A program made the position numbers and the translations under genes. From contig CAMDED010000041.1 in the NCBI GenBank assembly GCA_945893365.1, positions 1-50,487 on the forward strand: DNA of 50,487 nt, given 5' to 3'. Shown here piece after piece: positions 17,651 to 27,117 of this stretch. Under the pieces are notes generated by a model. That model worked only from the letters and a program-made list of their open reading frames with translations, did no database searches and was not told where the DNA came from. Position 1 is the stretch's first letter. Each line of letters starts with the position of its first letter. The stretch comes from Candidatus Sulfopaludibacter sp. SbA3 (GTDB lineage: Bacteria > Acidobacteriota > Terriglobia > Bryobacterales > Bryobacteraceae).

Positions 17651-20600
17651 TCAGTCGTGGCGCGTCCATACGGTAACGTCCATGGACATCTCGGCGGCGG
17701 CGGCATTCAAAGATGCCCGATCGACGGTTTCGGAGCGGGCGGGAGCGGCGGATTCCGCGTAGGTGTACTTTTGACTGGCTTCCGTGAGCGAAGCCGAGCC
17801 GGCAGTAATGGACTTCGTAATGGTGTTGCGAATATCGGTGATGTGGTTGAGGAGCGCAAAGTAACCGGGGCGGCGTCCGCGCGTGCAGAATGCGGCGATT
17901 TTTCCGGCGACCGCCTCCGACGTTACGGCCGGATATTGAGGGAGCAGGATCACGGTGTGAACGCCGCCCTGGAACAGATCCGCCGCGAAGGCGCGCAGGG
18001 CGGCTATCTGCTCGCGGTCGGTATCGGTCCTTTCGAGCGACTCCACCGGCTGGCTTTGCACAATGACGATGCGCGCGGCCAAGGCGAGAATCCGGCCGAC
18101 GGTGAAGTGCCGTTCGGCATCGATCTGGAATGTCCGCTCGGCGCCGCTCCGGCGCGTGCGTCCGACCAGATGCAGGGCACGGGTCGCGGAGCCCGAGACG
18201 CTCAGGCCGGCCGACCGTTCATCGATCCGTTCGTACCCGCCGCTACCGGCGCGGTTGGACCAGGCACGCTCGAGCGCGGCCATTTGAGAGGAGCGGGCCA
18301 GCAGCACGATACGCTCACCCGCCGTCCAGTCGGTGTCGACGTTTCCACCCGGTTCGGTACGGGCGATTTGCAGATACTCGCGGAGTTTGCCGGTTGGGCC
18401 GGCGATCCCCGAGTGGATCAGGGCCTCCCATGGCATGGATTGCAGGTTGGGCGGAGCGGGCATAGTCTCCCGGGCGGCCGATGAAGTGGCGGCTGGTACA
18501 ATCAGCTCGAACGGAACCCGGCCGCCGTACAGATAGCGGAGCAACGGTCTGAGCCGGGCGCCCAATTCCTCCAGTTTTCGCGCTTCCTCGCGGTAAGGGT
18601 CCGATCCGGGGCGGCGGACTTCGACTTCGTACAGCGCGCCGTATTTGAGAAAGTTAAACGGGAAACGCGGGGTCCCGGCATGCACGCGGGCGATGCGCAC
18701 CCGGTCGCCGGCTTCGCTCACCACCAGCCTGGGCTTCAATATCATCGCCACGGCGCGCATGACGAAATCGCGACAGCGCGGTGCCAGGATGAGGCAGGCG
18801 GCGATCGCCACGGCGATTCCGGTGAATTGCATGTGTCGTTCGCTGGCGAATGCCCAGTTGAGGCTTCGAAAAAGCGGTTCAGGTAGGCCGGGAGTTTCCG
18901 CCGGGAGGAAGCGGTAGGCAGCGTAAATCGTAATTCCGAGGACCAGCAGCCCCAAAGACACATAACCTATCCAACCCACGCTCCGGCGGGATGAGGCAGG
19001 ACGAGCTTGGCTCGGCCGGGAGGTAGGAGCAGTTTCCCACGACTGGGATGTGGCGGGAAGACCTTGCCTCGGCGGGGCAGAGCGAGCTAGGCGCGGCTTG
19101 GATAAGACAGGGGGAGCTTGCCTCGGCTCTGCGGGTTCCTCGGAGATGAGCCCAATCAGCTCGTCTACCTGACGGAGGGCGTCGGACCGCCGGTTCTCCA
19201 GCATTTCCGAACGCACCTCGTTAACCATGAGGCGGGCGCGCCCGGCCTCCCCGCGGCGCTTCCATTCCAAGGCTAGGCGGTAATACAGCGGCAAGGTTGC
19301 GGAATGTGCGCGGCAGCTTTCGGTCCGTGCGGGGTCGTAGTAAGTGGAATCGGAGATCCGCTCCAGCAGACTCGATGTCGCGTCGCTGAGGTGGCCGCCG
19401 GCGAGAAGCGCGGAGAGCAGGCGCTCCGTATCGATGTTATCGAGCCGGCCCGCGGCGGCCACGGCCCACTCGATCGCGTAGGGGCGCGCGCCGTCCCCGG
19501 TAGAAACGGCAAGTACGATCTCCAGACGCACGCGGTCCGTCAGGCAGTCCGGGATCCGCCAGTCCGCCCAACGCTGCCGGGGCTGGGTTAAGTCAAGCTC
19601 ATGGATGGGCGCTCTCCCGAGCGCGAGCTGTTGCAGGGCGAGCAGCTCGGGGGCGGCCGAAGGTCCAAGATCGGGCCAGTTCTCCGGATCCTCGATACGC
19701 CAGCCGCTTTCGTAGACTCGCGCCAGCAGGCCGGCGCCGGCTTGCTGGGTGCGGTAGCGGCTCCACGCCGGAGACTTCATGCGCTGGAGGGAGAGCGCGC
19801 GCAGAGCCTGGATGTCCTGCGCGACGAAGGTGGCTGCCCGGTAGGCGAGCCACTCTCCGATTTCGGGTATGGGATGCCGTGTAGCGCCTTGCGCCACTTC
19901 CCGCCACGGCGCCGCTCTTCGGAATTCGCTCTGAAGATGAAGCAGCGCCGAGTTTAGGGTGGCGCGGATGGCGGCGCGGAGGGGCGACTCCGCGGATCCC
20001 GCGGCATTGCCTTCACCGAGCAGAAGCTGGCAGACGCGAAAGGCCCAATTCCATTCCGCGGTCTCGGTGATTTGACGGTCGATGGCGTCCCACAGGAGCG
20101 CCGCGGGTTCCGGAGCCTGCAGGCGCAGGGCGGGCTCGACGTGGGAAAAATCGAGTGCGTTGAACCATTGCGGGCGCTCGAGTTGGGCGCGCGCCTGCCG
20201 GTCGAGGTCCAGTCCGAGCAGAAGCCGCGCACCTTCAAGGTCCTGGTCCCTCGGAGGCATGGAGAAGTAGCTCTCGATGCGTTTGCGGAGATTCGAATTC
20301 ACCTCCAGGAACCAGACGCCGGAGTCTTCATCCCGTTGCGAATCGGTCCATTCGTGCCCCTGCAAATCGCGGAAGGCCTCGGCGCGCTCGCTTGCATCGG
20401 GAATGATGGCGCGCAGCATTTCGCTGTCGAAGCGGCGCAAGAGCACGGCCGCGGGCAGGGCTTTGCGGCTGAGGTCGTTTTCCATGCGCCGCACGATGCG
20501 CATTTCCACGTAAGGCTCAGTCTTGCCGGAGCGAATGGTCGCCTCGGTTACGTTTGGCGATTCGCGAAGCCACTCGGCATACAGCGCCAGGTCGAAGGGG

Positions 20601-23392
20601 TTGAATCGCGGGCCGGAGTGTTCGGCGGGCGGCTCGCTCCAGAGGATCGGGAGCGGTTCGGAGACTTCGGCGCTGCGGTCGAGGATGGCGTCCCGCTGCG
20701 CTTCGCCGGGATGGACGTCCGCGACTTCGTCCAGAAAACGCGCGCTCTCTTCGCGGGTGAACCCGCGGATCGCGTGCAGGCGCAGGTAGGGCTTGTGCCG
20801 CGGGAGGAAGCAGTTGAGCTCGCCGGGCTCGCACTTATCCGCGCGCCAGCGTGGGGGGCGGCCGGCGGTTGAATCGCCGGATTGCGCCAGCAGCCTGCGG
20901 CCGGCCAACAGGACGCGCACCGAGGGAATCCGCTCGTGCAGTTTGTCCAGGATGAGGAACGTGGCTTCCACGCTTGGCAGGGTCGCGCCCACGGGTTCCA
21001 GCTTGGAGAGCTCCTCGCAGGTATCCAGAATCAGGATCACCGGCGGAGGCAGGTGACGGAGCAGATCGGCAAAGCTCGCAACGACCTCCTGAAACGCCTC
21101 GGATTTGACGTTCTTCAGCGGATCCTCCGGAGGAGGCTGCACGCTCAGCTCCGCGTGCAGGGACAGGAGGCGATCCTGAAACTCGCCGAACTTGCCCTCG
21201 ATGCTGGTGCTGCCGCCGTAGATGCGCAGCTCGTCGGCGAGCTCCGACAGGAGTTGGCCTGGCTTACGCACGGGAAACTCGGGACTGATGTGGTCGAAAT
21301 CCACCCTGCTGGTGGCGAGGCGCAGGCCGTCTTTCACGGCCAGGCGCGCGGTGATGTGGCGCAGCAGCATGGTTTTGCCCACGCCTCCCACCCCCAGGTA
21401 GTGCAGCGCCCAATGCGAGTCCGGCCCGGTGAGCAGGTTCTGAAAGGCAGCGGTTTGCTCCGCGCGCTCCAGGTACCGGCGCAGGTGACGCTCATCCATC
21501 GAGCGGCGATAGGAGAGCTCGACGCGATGCCTGCCGGTGAGCACCGCGGCTTCGAGATCGCCGCCGGCCACCGGGATGAGCGACTGGCCGCTTCGAAGCC
21601 AGCTCAGCGCGGAGCCGGTATCGCCGGCATCGACGAGCTCGCGCACCCGGCGCGCGAGGTATGAGCTTGCACTCGAAGCGGGCGGTAGCTCCGCAATGCC
21701 CGCGCCGGCTGCCAGCCTTTGGATGACAGTGACATTGGGATCGCGAAACTGCGACGCCAGCTTCGCCCAACGAGCGGTGGCGGTGGGAACGGCTGTCGAC
21801 TTCGCATTCTGAATCGCCTGACCGATGGCGTACGCCGTATCGGAGAGGAACAAAGCGCCCACGCTCTTCCGCAGGTGTTCGAGGATCTCGCCGCGGGCGG
21901 GTTCGTCGGCACGAAAGCCGCGGTCCGGTGTGGAAGCGGCGGCGATGGAGAGCGCGATCCCGAGCTGCCGCTCATCCAGGTGCGGCGCCAGTTGCACCAG
22001 GGCTGTGCGCACCGCGACAGGATCGCCGACGCAGCGCAAGTCGTTCAATATTTCGCCGGCCGCCGAGAAGCGCTCCCTGACGTTGAGTGAGGGGAACAGC
22101 GAGATCAGGGCGGCACGTCGTTCCACATCGTCCTGGAGGCGGTTGGCCAAGTCCAGCGCTCGCAGGGAAGACGGTACCGCGAATGCCGCCAGCCGGAGCA
22201 GCAGCCGGATGCGCATACTTTCGAGCGGAATCTCATCGATGACGCAGGCAATGGCATCGGCTGCCGCCGGGTTGTGGTTCGCGGGAGAGGACAGGCACGC
22301 CAGCATCGCTTCAGCGCGGATTTCAACGGGGTGAAGTTCCTGGGCGCGCGCGAGCGCGGCGTCCGGTTGCACCAGCGCCAACTGGGATGCGGCAAGGGCG
22401 AGCAGTGCGGAACGCTCGCTGGAATCCAGTACGTTGACCGCGCAGGTCCAGGCCAGGTTCAACGCCTCGGCGCAGACCCGCCCGCCACAATTCACGGCGA
22501 TGGTGGAAACGATGCGGGAGCGCGCCGCCGTGTCCGGGAGCGAAGCGGCGACTGCGAGCGCCTGAGCCGCGTAGTCGTTATCGTGGGACGCCCTGGCCAG
22601 CAGCGAGAGATAGAGCGCCCGCGCCGGAGGGTCTTCGATCCGCCCGGCCGCGGCGGCGGCTTCGGAGAGAAGCGAATCGCCGCCCATCCCGATTTCGTAC
22701 AGCTTGATCATGAGAGCGGCGCGCACGGCCGGGTCGGGAAGGGAGCGCACTTCCTCCAGTACATCGGCGTGCAATTTGATGCCGTTACGCGCGGCAATCT
22801 CGAGCAACCGCACGCGCGCCGCGGCACGTTTGCGCGGGGAGGACGCGGTGGCGGTGGCCTGCCACGCCTCCTCCAGGTAGCCAAGTGCGGGGAAGTGAAG
22901 CGCAGCCTGAATCAGGACGCGCGAGCGAGCGTCCTGGTCCGCAAGATTCTCGATGTGGAATCGCAACCGTTCCGGATCGATTTCGGGTTTGTCGTCTAGA
23001 ACCCAGGCGCCGAGGAGGAGCGTGAGGCCCTCCTCGCGATCCGGCATGCCGAGAGCGCACTCGACGAGCCTATCGCGAAACTCGTCGCGATGTTTCGACT
23101 GGAGGTGGCGCCACAGGGCGGCGAGGGTGCGAGCGGTTTCGGCGGCGGGCTCGCCGGCGGCCGATTCCGGATCGCGGCTGCAGAGCTTGGCCTTCACGGC
23201 GGCATCCAGGAAGGCCTCCAATTCGGGCCGCTGGGGGAAGCGGCAGGCATGCGCCAGTTGTTCGGTCCAGGCTGGCGGCAGCGCCAGCCAAGCCAGGCTT
23301 TCGTGCGGGAAAGCGGCAAAGCGCGCTTGCTCGATACCGGCGAGTGCCTCGGCGATCTCAGGCGGAAGTTGGGTGGGGCCGGCGGCGGTCAC
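17651..23392 (-). CDS. Giant membrane-tethered STAND NTPase with dead CHAT-like C-terminus
   Basis: The protein is 1913 residues. Residues 1 to ~620 are a long alpha-helical repeat array (Ala/Leu-rich paired helices, HEAT/TPR-like). A NTPase domain follows: P-loop GVGGVGKT (667-674, Lys673), Walker B ILILDTCEEL (Asp790), and a helical extension with LLAGRRLL typical of NACHT/AP-ATPases. A second helical region runs to ~1440, then a Pro/Ser/Arg linker, two membrane helices (about 1472-1496 and 1523-1540), and a C-terminal domain with CHAT topology (MPWEAL at 1653-1658, LFQGGVHTVILLPQYP). There the catalytic His-Gly is replaced (ALHLVGRT, His1741) and the catalytic Cys by Gln1779 (IVIVQSQPVE). 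The start GTG overlaps the CHAT gene stop (GTGA). Likely a sensor/scaffold that assembles on NTP binding and works with the active CHAT protease upstream. Confidence 0.85.
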   Translation of the reverse strand: MTAAGPTQLPPEIAEALAGIEQARFAAFPHESLAWLALPPAWTEQLAHACRFPQRPELEAFLDAAVKAKLCSRDPESAAGEPAAETARTLAALWRHLQSKHRDEFRDRLVECALGMPDREEGLTLLLGAWVLDDKPEIDPERLRFHIENLADQDARSRVLIQAALHFPALGYLEEAWQATATASSPRKRAAARVRLLEIAARNGIKLHADVLEEVRSLPDPAVRAALMIKLYEIGMGGDSLLSEAAAAAGRIEDPPARALYLSLLARASHDNDYAAQALAVAASLPDTAARSRIVSTIAVNCGGRVCAEALNLAWTCAVNVLDSSERSALLALAASQLALVQPDAALARAQELHPVEIRAEAMLACLSSPANHNPAAADAIACVIDEIPLESMRIRLLLRLAAFAVPSSLRALDLANRLQDDVERRAALISLFPSLNVRERFSAAGEILNDLRCVGDPVAVRTALVQLAPHLDERQLGIALSIAAASTPDRGFRADEPARGEILEHLRKSVGALFLSDTAYAIGQAIQNAKSTAVPTATARWAKLASQFRDPNVTVIQRLAAGAGIAELPPASSASSYLARRVRELVDAGDTGSALSWLRSGQSLIPVAGGDLEAAVLTGRHRVELSYRRSMDERHLRRYLERAEQTAAFQNLLTGPDSHWALHYLGVGGVGKTMLLRHITARLAVKDGLRLATSRVDFDHISPEFPVRKPGQLLSELADELRIYGGSTSIEGKFGEFQDRLLSLHAELSVQPPPEDPLKNVKSEAFQEVVASFADLLRHLPPPVILILDTCEELSKLEPVGATLPSVEATFLILDKLHERIPSVRVLLAGRRLLAQSGDSTAGRPPRWRADKCEPGELNCFLPRHKPYLRLHAIRGFTREESARFLDEVADVHPGEAQRDAILDRSAEVSEPLPILWSEPPAEHSGPRFNPFDLALYAEWLRESPNVTEATIRSGKTEPYVEMRIVRRMENDLSRKALPAAVLLRRFDSEMLRAIIPDASERAEAFRDLQGHEWTDSQRDEDSGVWFLEVNSNLRKRIESYFSMPPRDQDLEGARLLLGLDLDRQARAQLERPQWFNALDFSHVEPALRLQAPEPAALLWDAIDRQITETAEWNWAFRVCQLLLGEGNAAGSAESPLRAAIRATLNSALLHLQSEFRRAAPWREVAQGATRHPIPEIGEWLAYRAATFVAQDIQALRALSLQRMKSPAWSRYRTQQAGAGLLARVYESGWRIEDPENWPDLGPSAAPELLALQQLALGRAPIHELDLTQPRQRWADWRIPDCLTDRVRLEIVLAVSTGDGARPYAIEWAVAAAGRLDNIDTERLLSALLAGGHLSDATSSLLERISDSTYYDPARTESCRAHSATLPLYYRLALEWKRRGEAGRARLMVNEVRSEMLENRRSDALRQVDELIGLISEEPAEPRQAPPVLSKPRLARSAPPRQGLPATSQSWETAPTSRPSQARPASSRRSVGWIGYVSLGLLVLGITIYAAYRFLPAETPGLPEPLFRSLNWAFASERHMQFTGIAVAIAACLILAPRCRDFVMRAVAMILKPRLVVSEAGDRVRIARVHAGTPRFPFNFLKYGALYEVEVRRPGSDPYREEARKLEELGARLRPLLRYLYGGRVPFELIVPAATSSAARETMPAPPNLQSMPWEALIHSGIAGPTGKLREYLQIARTEPGGNVDTDWTAGERIVLLARSSQMAALERAWSNRAGSGGYERIDERSAGLSVSGSATRALHLVGRTRRSGAERTFQIDAERHFTVGRILALAARIVIVQSQPVESLERTDTDREQIAALRAFAADLFQGGVHTVILLPQYPAVTSEAVAGKIAAFCTRGRRPGYFALLNHITDIRNTITKSITAGSASLTEASQKYTYAESAAPARSETVDRASLNAAAAEMSMDVTVWTRHD

Positions 23393-25710
23393 GGCTGCCC
23401 TCCCGCCAGGCGACTCCGCTCCCTCTCCAACTGCGCGATGTATTCGTCGTCCTTGGCGGGCTTGAGGAACTCCTCCTGGCTGGCGAATGTCGCGACCGCG
23501 AAGAATATGATCTGCGAGAACTCCGCGGGCAGCCCCTTCAACAGCGTATTGAAATTTCCCACATGCTTCTTCTGGATACTCGGATCCACGGAATCGTCCA
23601 TCACCCAGGCCCGGTCGGAGAAATTCTGCACGATACTTCCGTCGAAGGGGCTGAGCAGAATGCGCGCGTACGCCAGCAGGTTCTCCCCGTTCCGCTCGAA
23701 AGCGTTCAAGGGCACGAAGCGCCAGCCGGGATGCGCGGACTGGTTCTGAACCATGGGGTCCAGAATGGTATCCGCGGTGTGTTTCAGCGAAAACGTGACC
23801 ACCACGGGCGCCGGATTGGCTTGGTTGCCAAGGCCGGTAGCGCCCAGGCTGGGATGCGAGAGCAGGGCCTTCAGAGCCGCGTCGTACAACTGGATGGAAT
23901 CGAGCATCACCACGACGCGGCCGCGCGCGATGGCGTGATACTCCGTGGACGCATGGCGCGCGACGCGGTGGAGCGGATCGTCCTCGGGGAGCCCCTGCGC
24001 GGCGCTCATCGCGTCCTTCATGCGCAGCCCGTACTGTGCGCGGATCTTGGTGATGAGATCCGTGAGGCGCTGTTCGATGGCGAGCATGGCGGCCTCCGGC
24101 GGCACTTCGCCGGAGCTGCCGATGAGCGCCGCCTGCATGTCCTCGTCGAAGGAGGCAAGGAGAGCGGGGTCGAACTTGTTGTCCATGAGCGCCTGGAGCT
24201 TTTTCGCGGGACTCATCGGGGCGAGCTTGACGCCGAAAGCGCTGCAGGCGGTAGCCACGGAGCGGTCGATTTCGAGCGCGAGCCGTAGCGGCGTGTTGGG
24301 TGGCTGCTGCGGGTCCTTCCAGGTCCGCGACGTGACGAGCAACGGCACGTTGCGCTCGAGAACGGCCTGCACCGCCAACTCTTCGAGCAGGCGCTTGCGG
24401 CCGTAGCCTGGCGTGGCCTCGGGCGTGTAGGCGGCCAGCACGGACGGTCCGCTTCCGCTGAAGAGAGCTTCGAATTCCTGAAAGAAATTCTGCCGTCCGC
24501 AGAAGTTGGGATCGACGCGGGGTGTGTAGGCGCGGATGCGCGCCTCACTGGGGTCCTGCGGGGCCGTCTTGTCGGCGGGCTGGTAATCCGGCTGCACACC
24601 GGTGGAGAGGAAGACCGCGGGGAAGGCCCAATCGATGGATTTTTCCGGCGCTTTGCCCTCGGCGAAGGCGGCACGGCGGCCCTCGGCGGTGGCTTCGATC
24701 AAGAGGCCGGCGCCCATGAGAGATTCGGCGAACCGCCGGCTGAAGAGGCGGCACGCAATATCGGAGACCTTGCCGGACATGCCGATGACGATGGGGATTC
24801 CGAGACGGACCAGTTCCGCCGCGAAGGGAGCAACCTCCTTGGGACCGAGCATCGTGGTTCCCGATTGGCAGGCGCTGAGCAGCACAATGGGCGGCGGGCT
24901 CCCTCCGGCCTGCAGCGAGGTGGCGATCTGCTCAGCGGTAAACTGATCCTCGCCGGCGCCGGTTTCCGATTGCAGCCGGATAAAGGGCACGCCGCCGGCG
25001 ATGCCGCCGTGGCAGATCAGGTGGACCACGTCCGGTTTGAAGCTGCGCACCGCCGCATCCAGGCGGGAAGGTGAGGCCCGCTCCAGCATGCGGGGATGCA
25101 TTCGGCGGGACTGTTCGCGCGTGCCCTTCAGCATACAGAGAATCTCGGCCGCGGGCCGGACGGAGGCGTCGACTAGCGAAGTGCCGACGGCGAACAGCAC
25201 ACGCGGCAGCCCTTCGATCTGCCGGGGAACCGCCGTTGCCTGGGGGACGACGCGTGTGACGGCGGCGCCCACGCGCCGCCCGTCCCGCAGGTAGCCGTTC
25301 GAGACGTAATCGTCCGGTCCGCGCATGAGTTCCCAAGGCAGGCGCGAAAGCGCCATGTCGACGGGATCCCAGCTCAGGGCCACTTCGTGGAACCAATCGC
25401 CGCTCGCGGCTACGGCGTTGCAGAGCACGCTCCAGTTGGGGCCCACGAGACACTCGAAGAGATAGCGGCCGAAGGCTTCGGGATCGCCGGGCCTGAGCGA
25501 GCGCGACATCAGCCGGTCGTAGGTGGCGTTGATATCGGACGCGCCCGCCGCCATGAGACCGGTAGGCGGCTCCGCTTCATGCCGCGCGGCATCGAGCATA
25601 GGGACTACGGCGCTGGCCGCCGTGGCGGCCTTCGTCAGTTGCCGCGGAGGCAGGCCGGGGAGCTTGGAGGTCACCGTCCAGCCGGCGTCGATGGAGAGCA
25701 GCGTGCGCAT
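23389..25710 (-). CDS. CHAT-domain (caspase-like) protease with degenerate STAND ATPase half
   Basis: The 773-residue protein has an N-terminal CHAT peptidase: ALSRLPWELMRG (121-131), catalytic His234 in VVHLICHGG and Cys281 in IVLLSACQSG, with the usual PFAAELVRLGIPIVIGM strand after it. CHAT proteases belong to clan CD with caspases and separase. From ~405 a second domain opens like a STAND ATPase (CGRQNFFQEFEAL), but the P-loop position reads TPGYGRKRLLEEL with no GK[ST], while a Walker-B-like VVVMLDSIQLYD (Asp604) remains. ATP hydrolysis by this half is doubtful. It starts 4 bp after the metallopeptidase gene and overlaps the next gene by 4 bp, indicating fixed stoichiometry. Confidence 0.88.
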   Translation of the reverse strand: MRTLLSIDAGWTVTSKLPGLPPRQLTKAATAASAVVPMLDAARHEAEPPTGLMAAGASDINATYDRLMSRSLRPGDPEAFGRYLFECLVGPNWSVLCNAVAASGDWFHEVALSWDPVDMALSRLPWELMRGPDDYVSNGYLRDGRRVGAAVTRVVPQATAVPRQIEGLPRVLFAVGTSLVDASVRPAAEILCMLKGTREQSRRMHPRMLERASPSRLDAAVRSFKPDVVHLICHGGIAGGVPFIRLQSETGAGEDQFTAEQIATSLQAGGSPPPIVLLSACQSGTTMLGPKEVAPFAAELVRLGIPIVIGMSGKVSDIACRLFSRRFAESLMGAGLLIEATAEGRRAAFAEGKAPEKSIDWAFPAVFLSTGVQPDYQPADKTAPQDPSEARIRAYTPRVDPNFCGRQNFFQEFEALFSGSGPSVLAAYTPEATPGYGRKRLLEELAVQAVLERNVPLLVTSRTWKDPQQPPNTPLRLALEIDRSVATACSAFGVKLAPMSPAKKLQALMDNKFDPALLASFDEDMQAALIGSSGEVPPEAAMLAIEQRLTDLITKIRAQYGLRMKDAMSAAQGLPEDDPLHRVARHASTEYHAIARGRVVVMLDSIQLYDAALKALLSHPSLGATGLGNQANPAPVVVTFSLKHTADTILDPMVQNQSAHPGWRFVPLNAFERNGENLLAYARILLSPFDGSIVQNFSDRAWVMDDSVDPSIQKKHVGNFNTLLKGLPAEFSQIIFFAVATFASQEEFLKPAKDDEYIAQLERERSRLAGGQP

Positions 25711-25714
25711 GGTT

Positions 25715-27094
25715 CTACCAGGCGCCTAATCGCGCGGGGTTGGAATCGAATAACAGAGAACGCAGGCCGGGGGATTCGGTGGACGCCGCGCGGGGTTCCG
25801 CGTCCGCGCCGCGTTCCACCGGTTCATGGCTCTCCCGCAGAGCCTTCAACAGTCTTGACGCCAGCTCCTCTTTGATGACGGTGCGTTTTCCGCGGTCGGT
25901 TTCGAGGCTGGCCTCGGCCCACGCGGCGACGCCGCCGGCGAGCGCAATTCGCGCCGAGCGCAGGCTTTCATCGGGCGCCCGGCCGCCGTTTCGCAAGAAC
26001 GTCTCCTTCCATTCGGTCACCGCGGGAGAAATGCCTTGGTAATCGTCCGGATTCCAGGCACAAAGGGACCCCAGTGTATGTGCGCCGGCCACCGGTTTGC
26101 AGGTGATCGCGTCCGCTACCGCGGTCAGGATCGCGGCCTGTTCAGCATCGCTGCCGACGGCTGCGTCGGGGAGGCCTCGCAGGGGTTCGTCGCCCGTGAA
26201 ATTCATGCGGTGAAGGACCTCGTTCATGAGCAGGAGGCGCGCGGCGGGAGCGGGATACTGCACGTTACCGTCGTCGAGCATAGCCGCTTCGGTGGTCCAC
26301 TCCAGCTCCGTCAAAGCCCAGAGCGCCCACGGGCCGGCCATGTAGAGGGAGAAGGCATCGGCGAAAACTTCTTCGCCGCGATACTGCCAGATATCGGCGG
26401 CGTCTTGGTTGGCAATAGAGGACTTGAGGAGCTCTCGGAAATCGTCCACCAGCCGCTCATCGGGTAGAAGGTCGAATTGGACGTGATGGCCGATCTCGTG
26501 AGCCAGGTAGATGAGCCACCAGGGCTCGCGCGCGCATTGCGGGGGAAGGCTGACAGTGGGCGCCGGGAGCTCGCGGAGCATCTCCTTCAGGAAACCTCCG
26601 TCGACTTCGGATCGCAGGTCCTGAGGAACGTTCTTGCGCGCGATGGCTTTCGGCGAATACTCCGCGGCGATCCAGGGTAACGGGGCGGCGCCATGCGAGG
26701 CGGCGGCTACGCGGAACGGCTCCGCGTAGCAACTCCAGACGACTTCGTCGGCGGCGGCGAGAACGTCGCGGTAGCTGGGGTTATCGCGCTGGTCGAACTT
26801 GTCGCGGAAGTAGGTCCACAGCCGTTCGATCCACAGCAGCCGCTTCTCCTGAAGGCGGCATGCGGCGTAGACGGCGCCGCGGCCGGCCGAGGGGTGGATC
26901 TCGTGGAACGCGGCACGGACGCTGTCGATGAGCGCGTTCAATTGCAGGCGGAGCGTCGCGAGGAGCGTCTTGTACTGGTTGAGGCTGTCCTTCTTTTTCC
27001 GGCGGTCGAGCCATTCGTTGAGGGAGAGCCGTAGGAGATCGATCGAGCGCTCCGTCTCCTGAATTCTTACCAGATTGACCGCGTCTACAATCAA
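25715..27094 (-). CDS. HEXXH zinc-metallopeptidase-like protein, first gene of CHAT operon
   Basis: The 459-residue protein has a gluzincin-like site: HEIGHH (residues 199-204, inside YLAHEIGHHVQFD) and a downstream acidic helix GEEVFADAFSLYMAGP (240-255) that can supply the third zinc ligand (Glu241/242) and support residues. The first ~110 residues are helical and highly charged (LNEWLDRRKKKDSLNQYKTL). No signal peptide is seen, so it is probably cytoplasmic. The likely start is TTG at 27094, with GGAG eight bases upstream; no ATG fits. Compare ImmA/IrrE-like or M48-like peptidases, though I see no close match to either. As the leader gene beside a caspase-like protease it may activate, cleave or regulate the others. 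Confidence 0.8.
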   Translation of the reverse strand: MIVDAVNLVRIQETERSIDLLRLSLNEWLDRRKKKDSLNQYKTLLATLRLQLNALIDSVRAAFHEIHPSAGRGAVYAACRLQEKRLLWIERLWTYFRDKFDQRDNPSYRDVLAAADEVVWSCYAEPFRVAAASHGAAPLPWIAAEYSPKAIARKNVPQDLRSEVDGGFLKEMLRELPAPTVSLPPQCAREPWWLIYLAHEIGHHVQFDLLPDERLVDDFRELLKSSIANQDAADIWQYRGEEVFADAFSLYMAGPWALWALTELEWTTEAAMLDDGNVQYPAPAARLLLMNEVLHRMNFTGDEPLRGLPDAAVGSDAEQAAILTAVADAITCKPVAGAHTLGSLCAWNPDDYQGISPAVTEWKETFLRNGGRAPDESLRSARIALAGGVAAWAEASLETDRGKRTVIKEELASRLLKALRESHEPVERGADAEPRAASTESPGLRSLLFDSNPARLGAW

Positions 27095-27117
27095 GGAAAG
27101 ACTCCGTCCGGGTGTTA

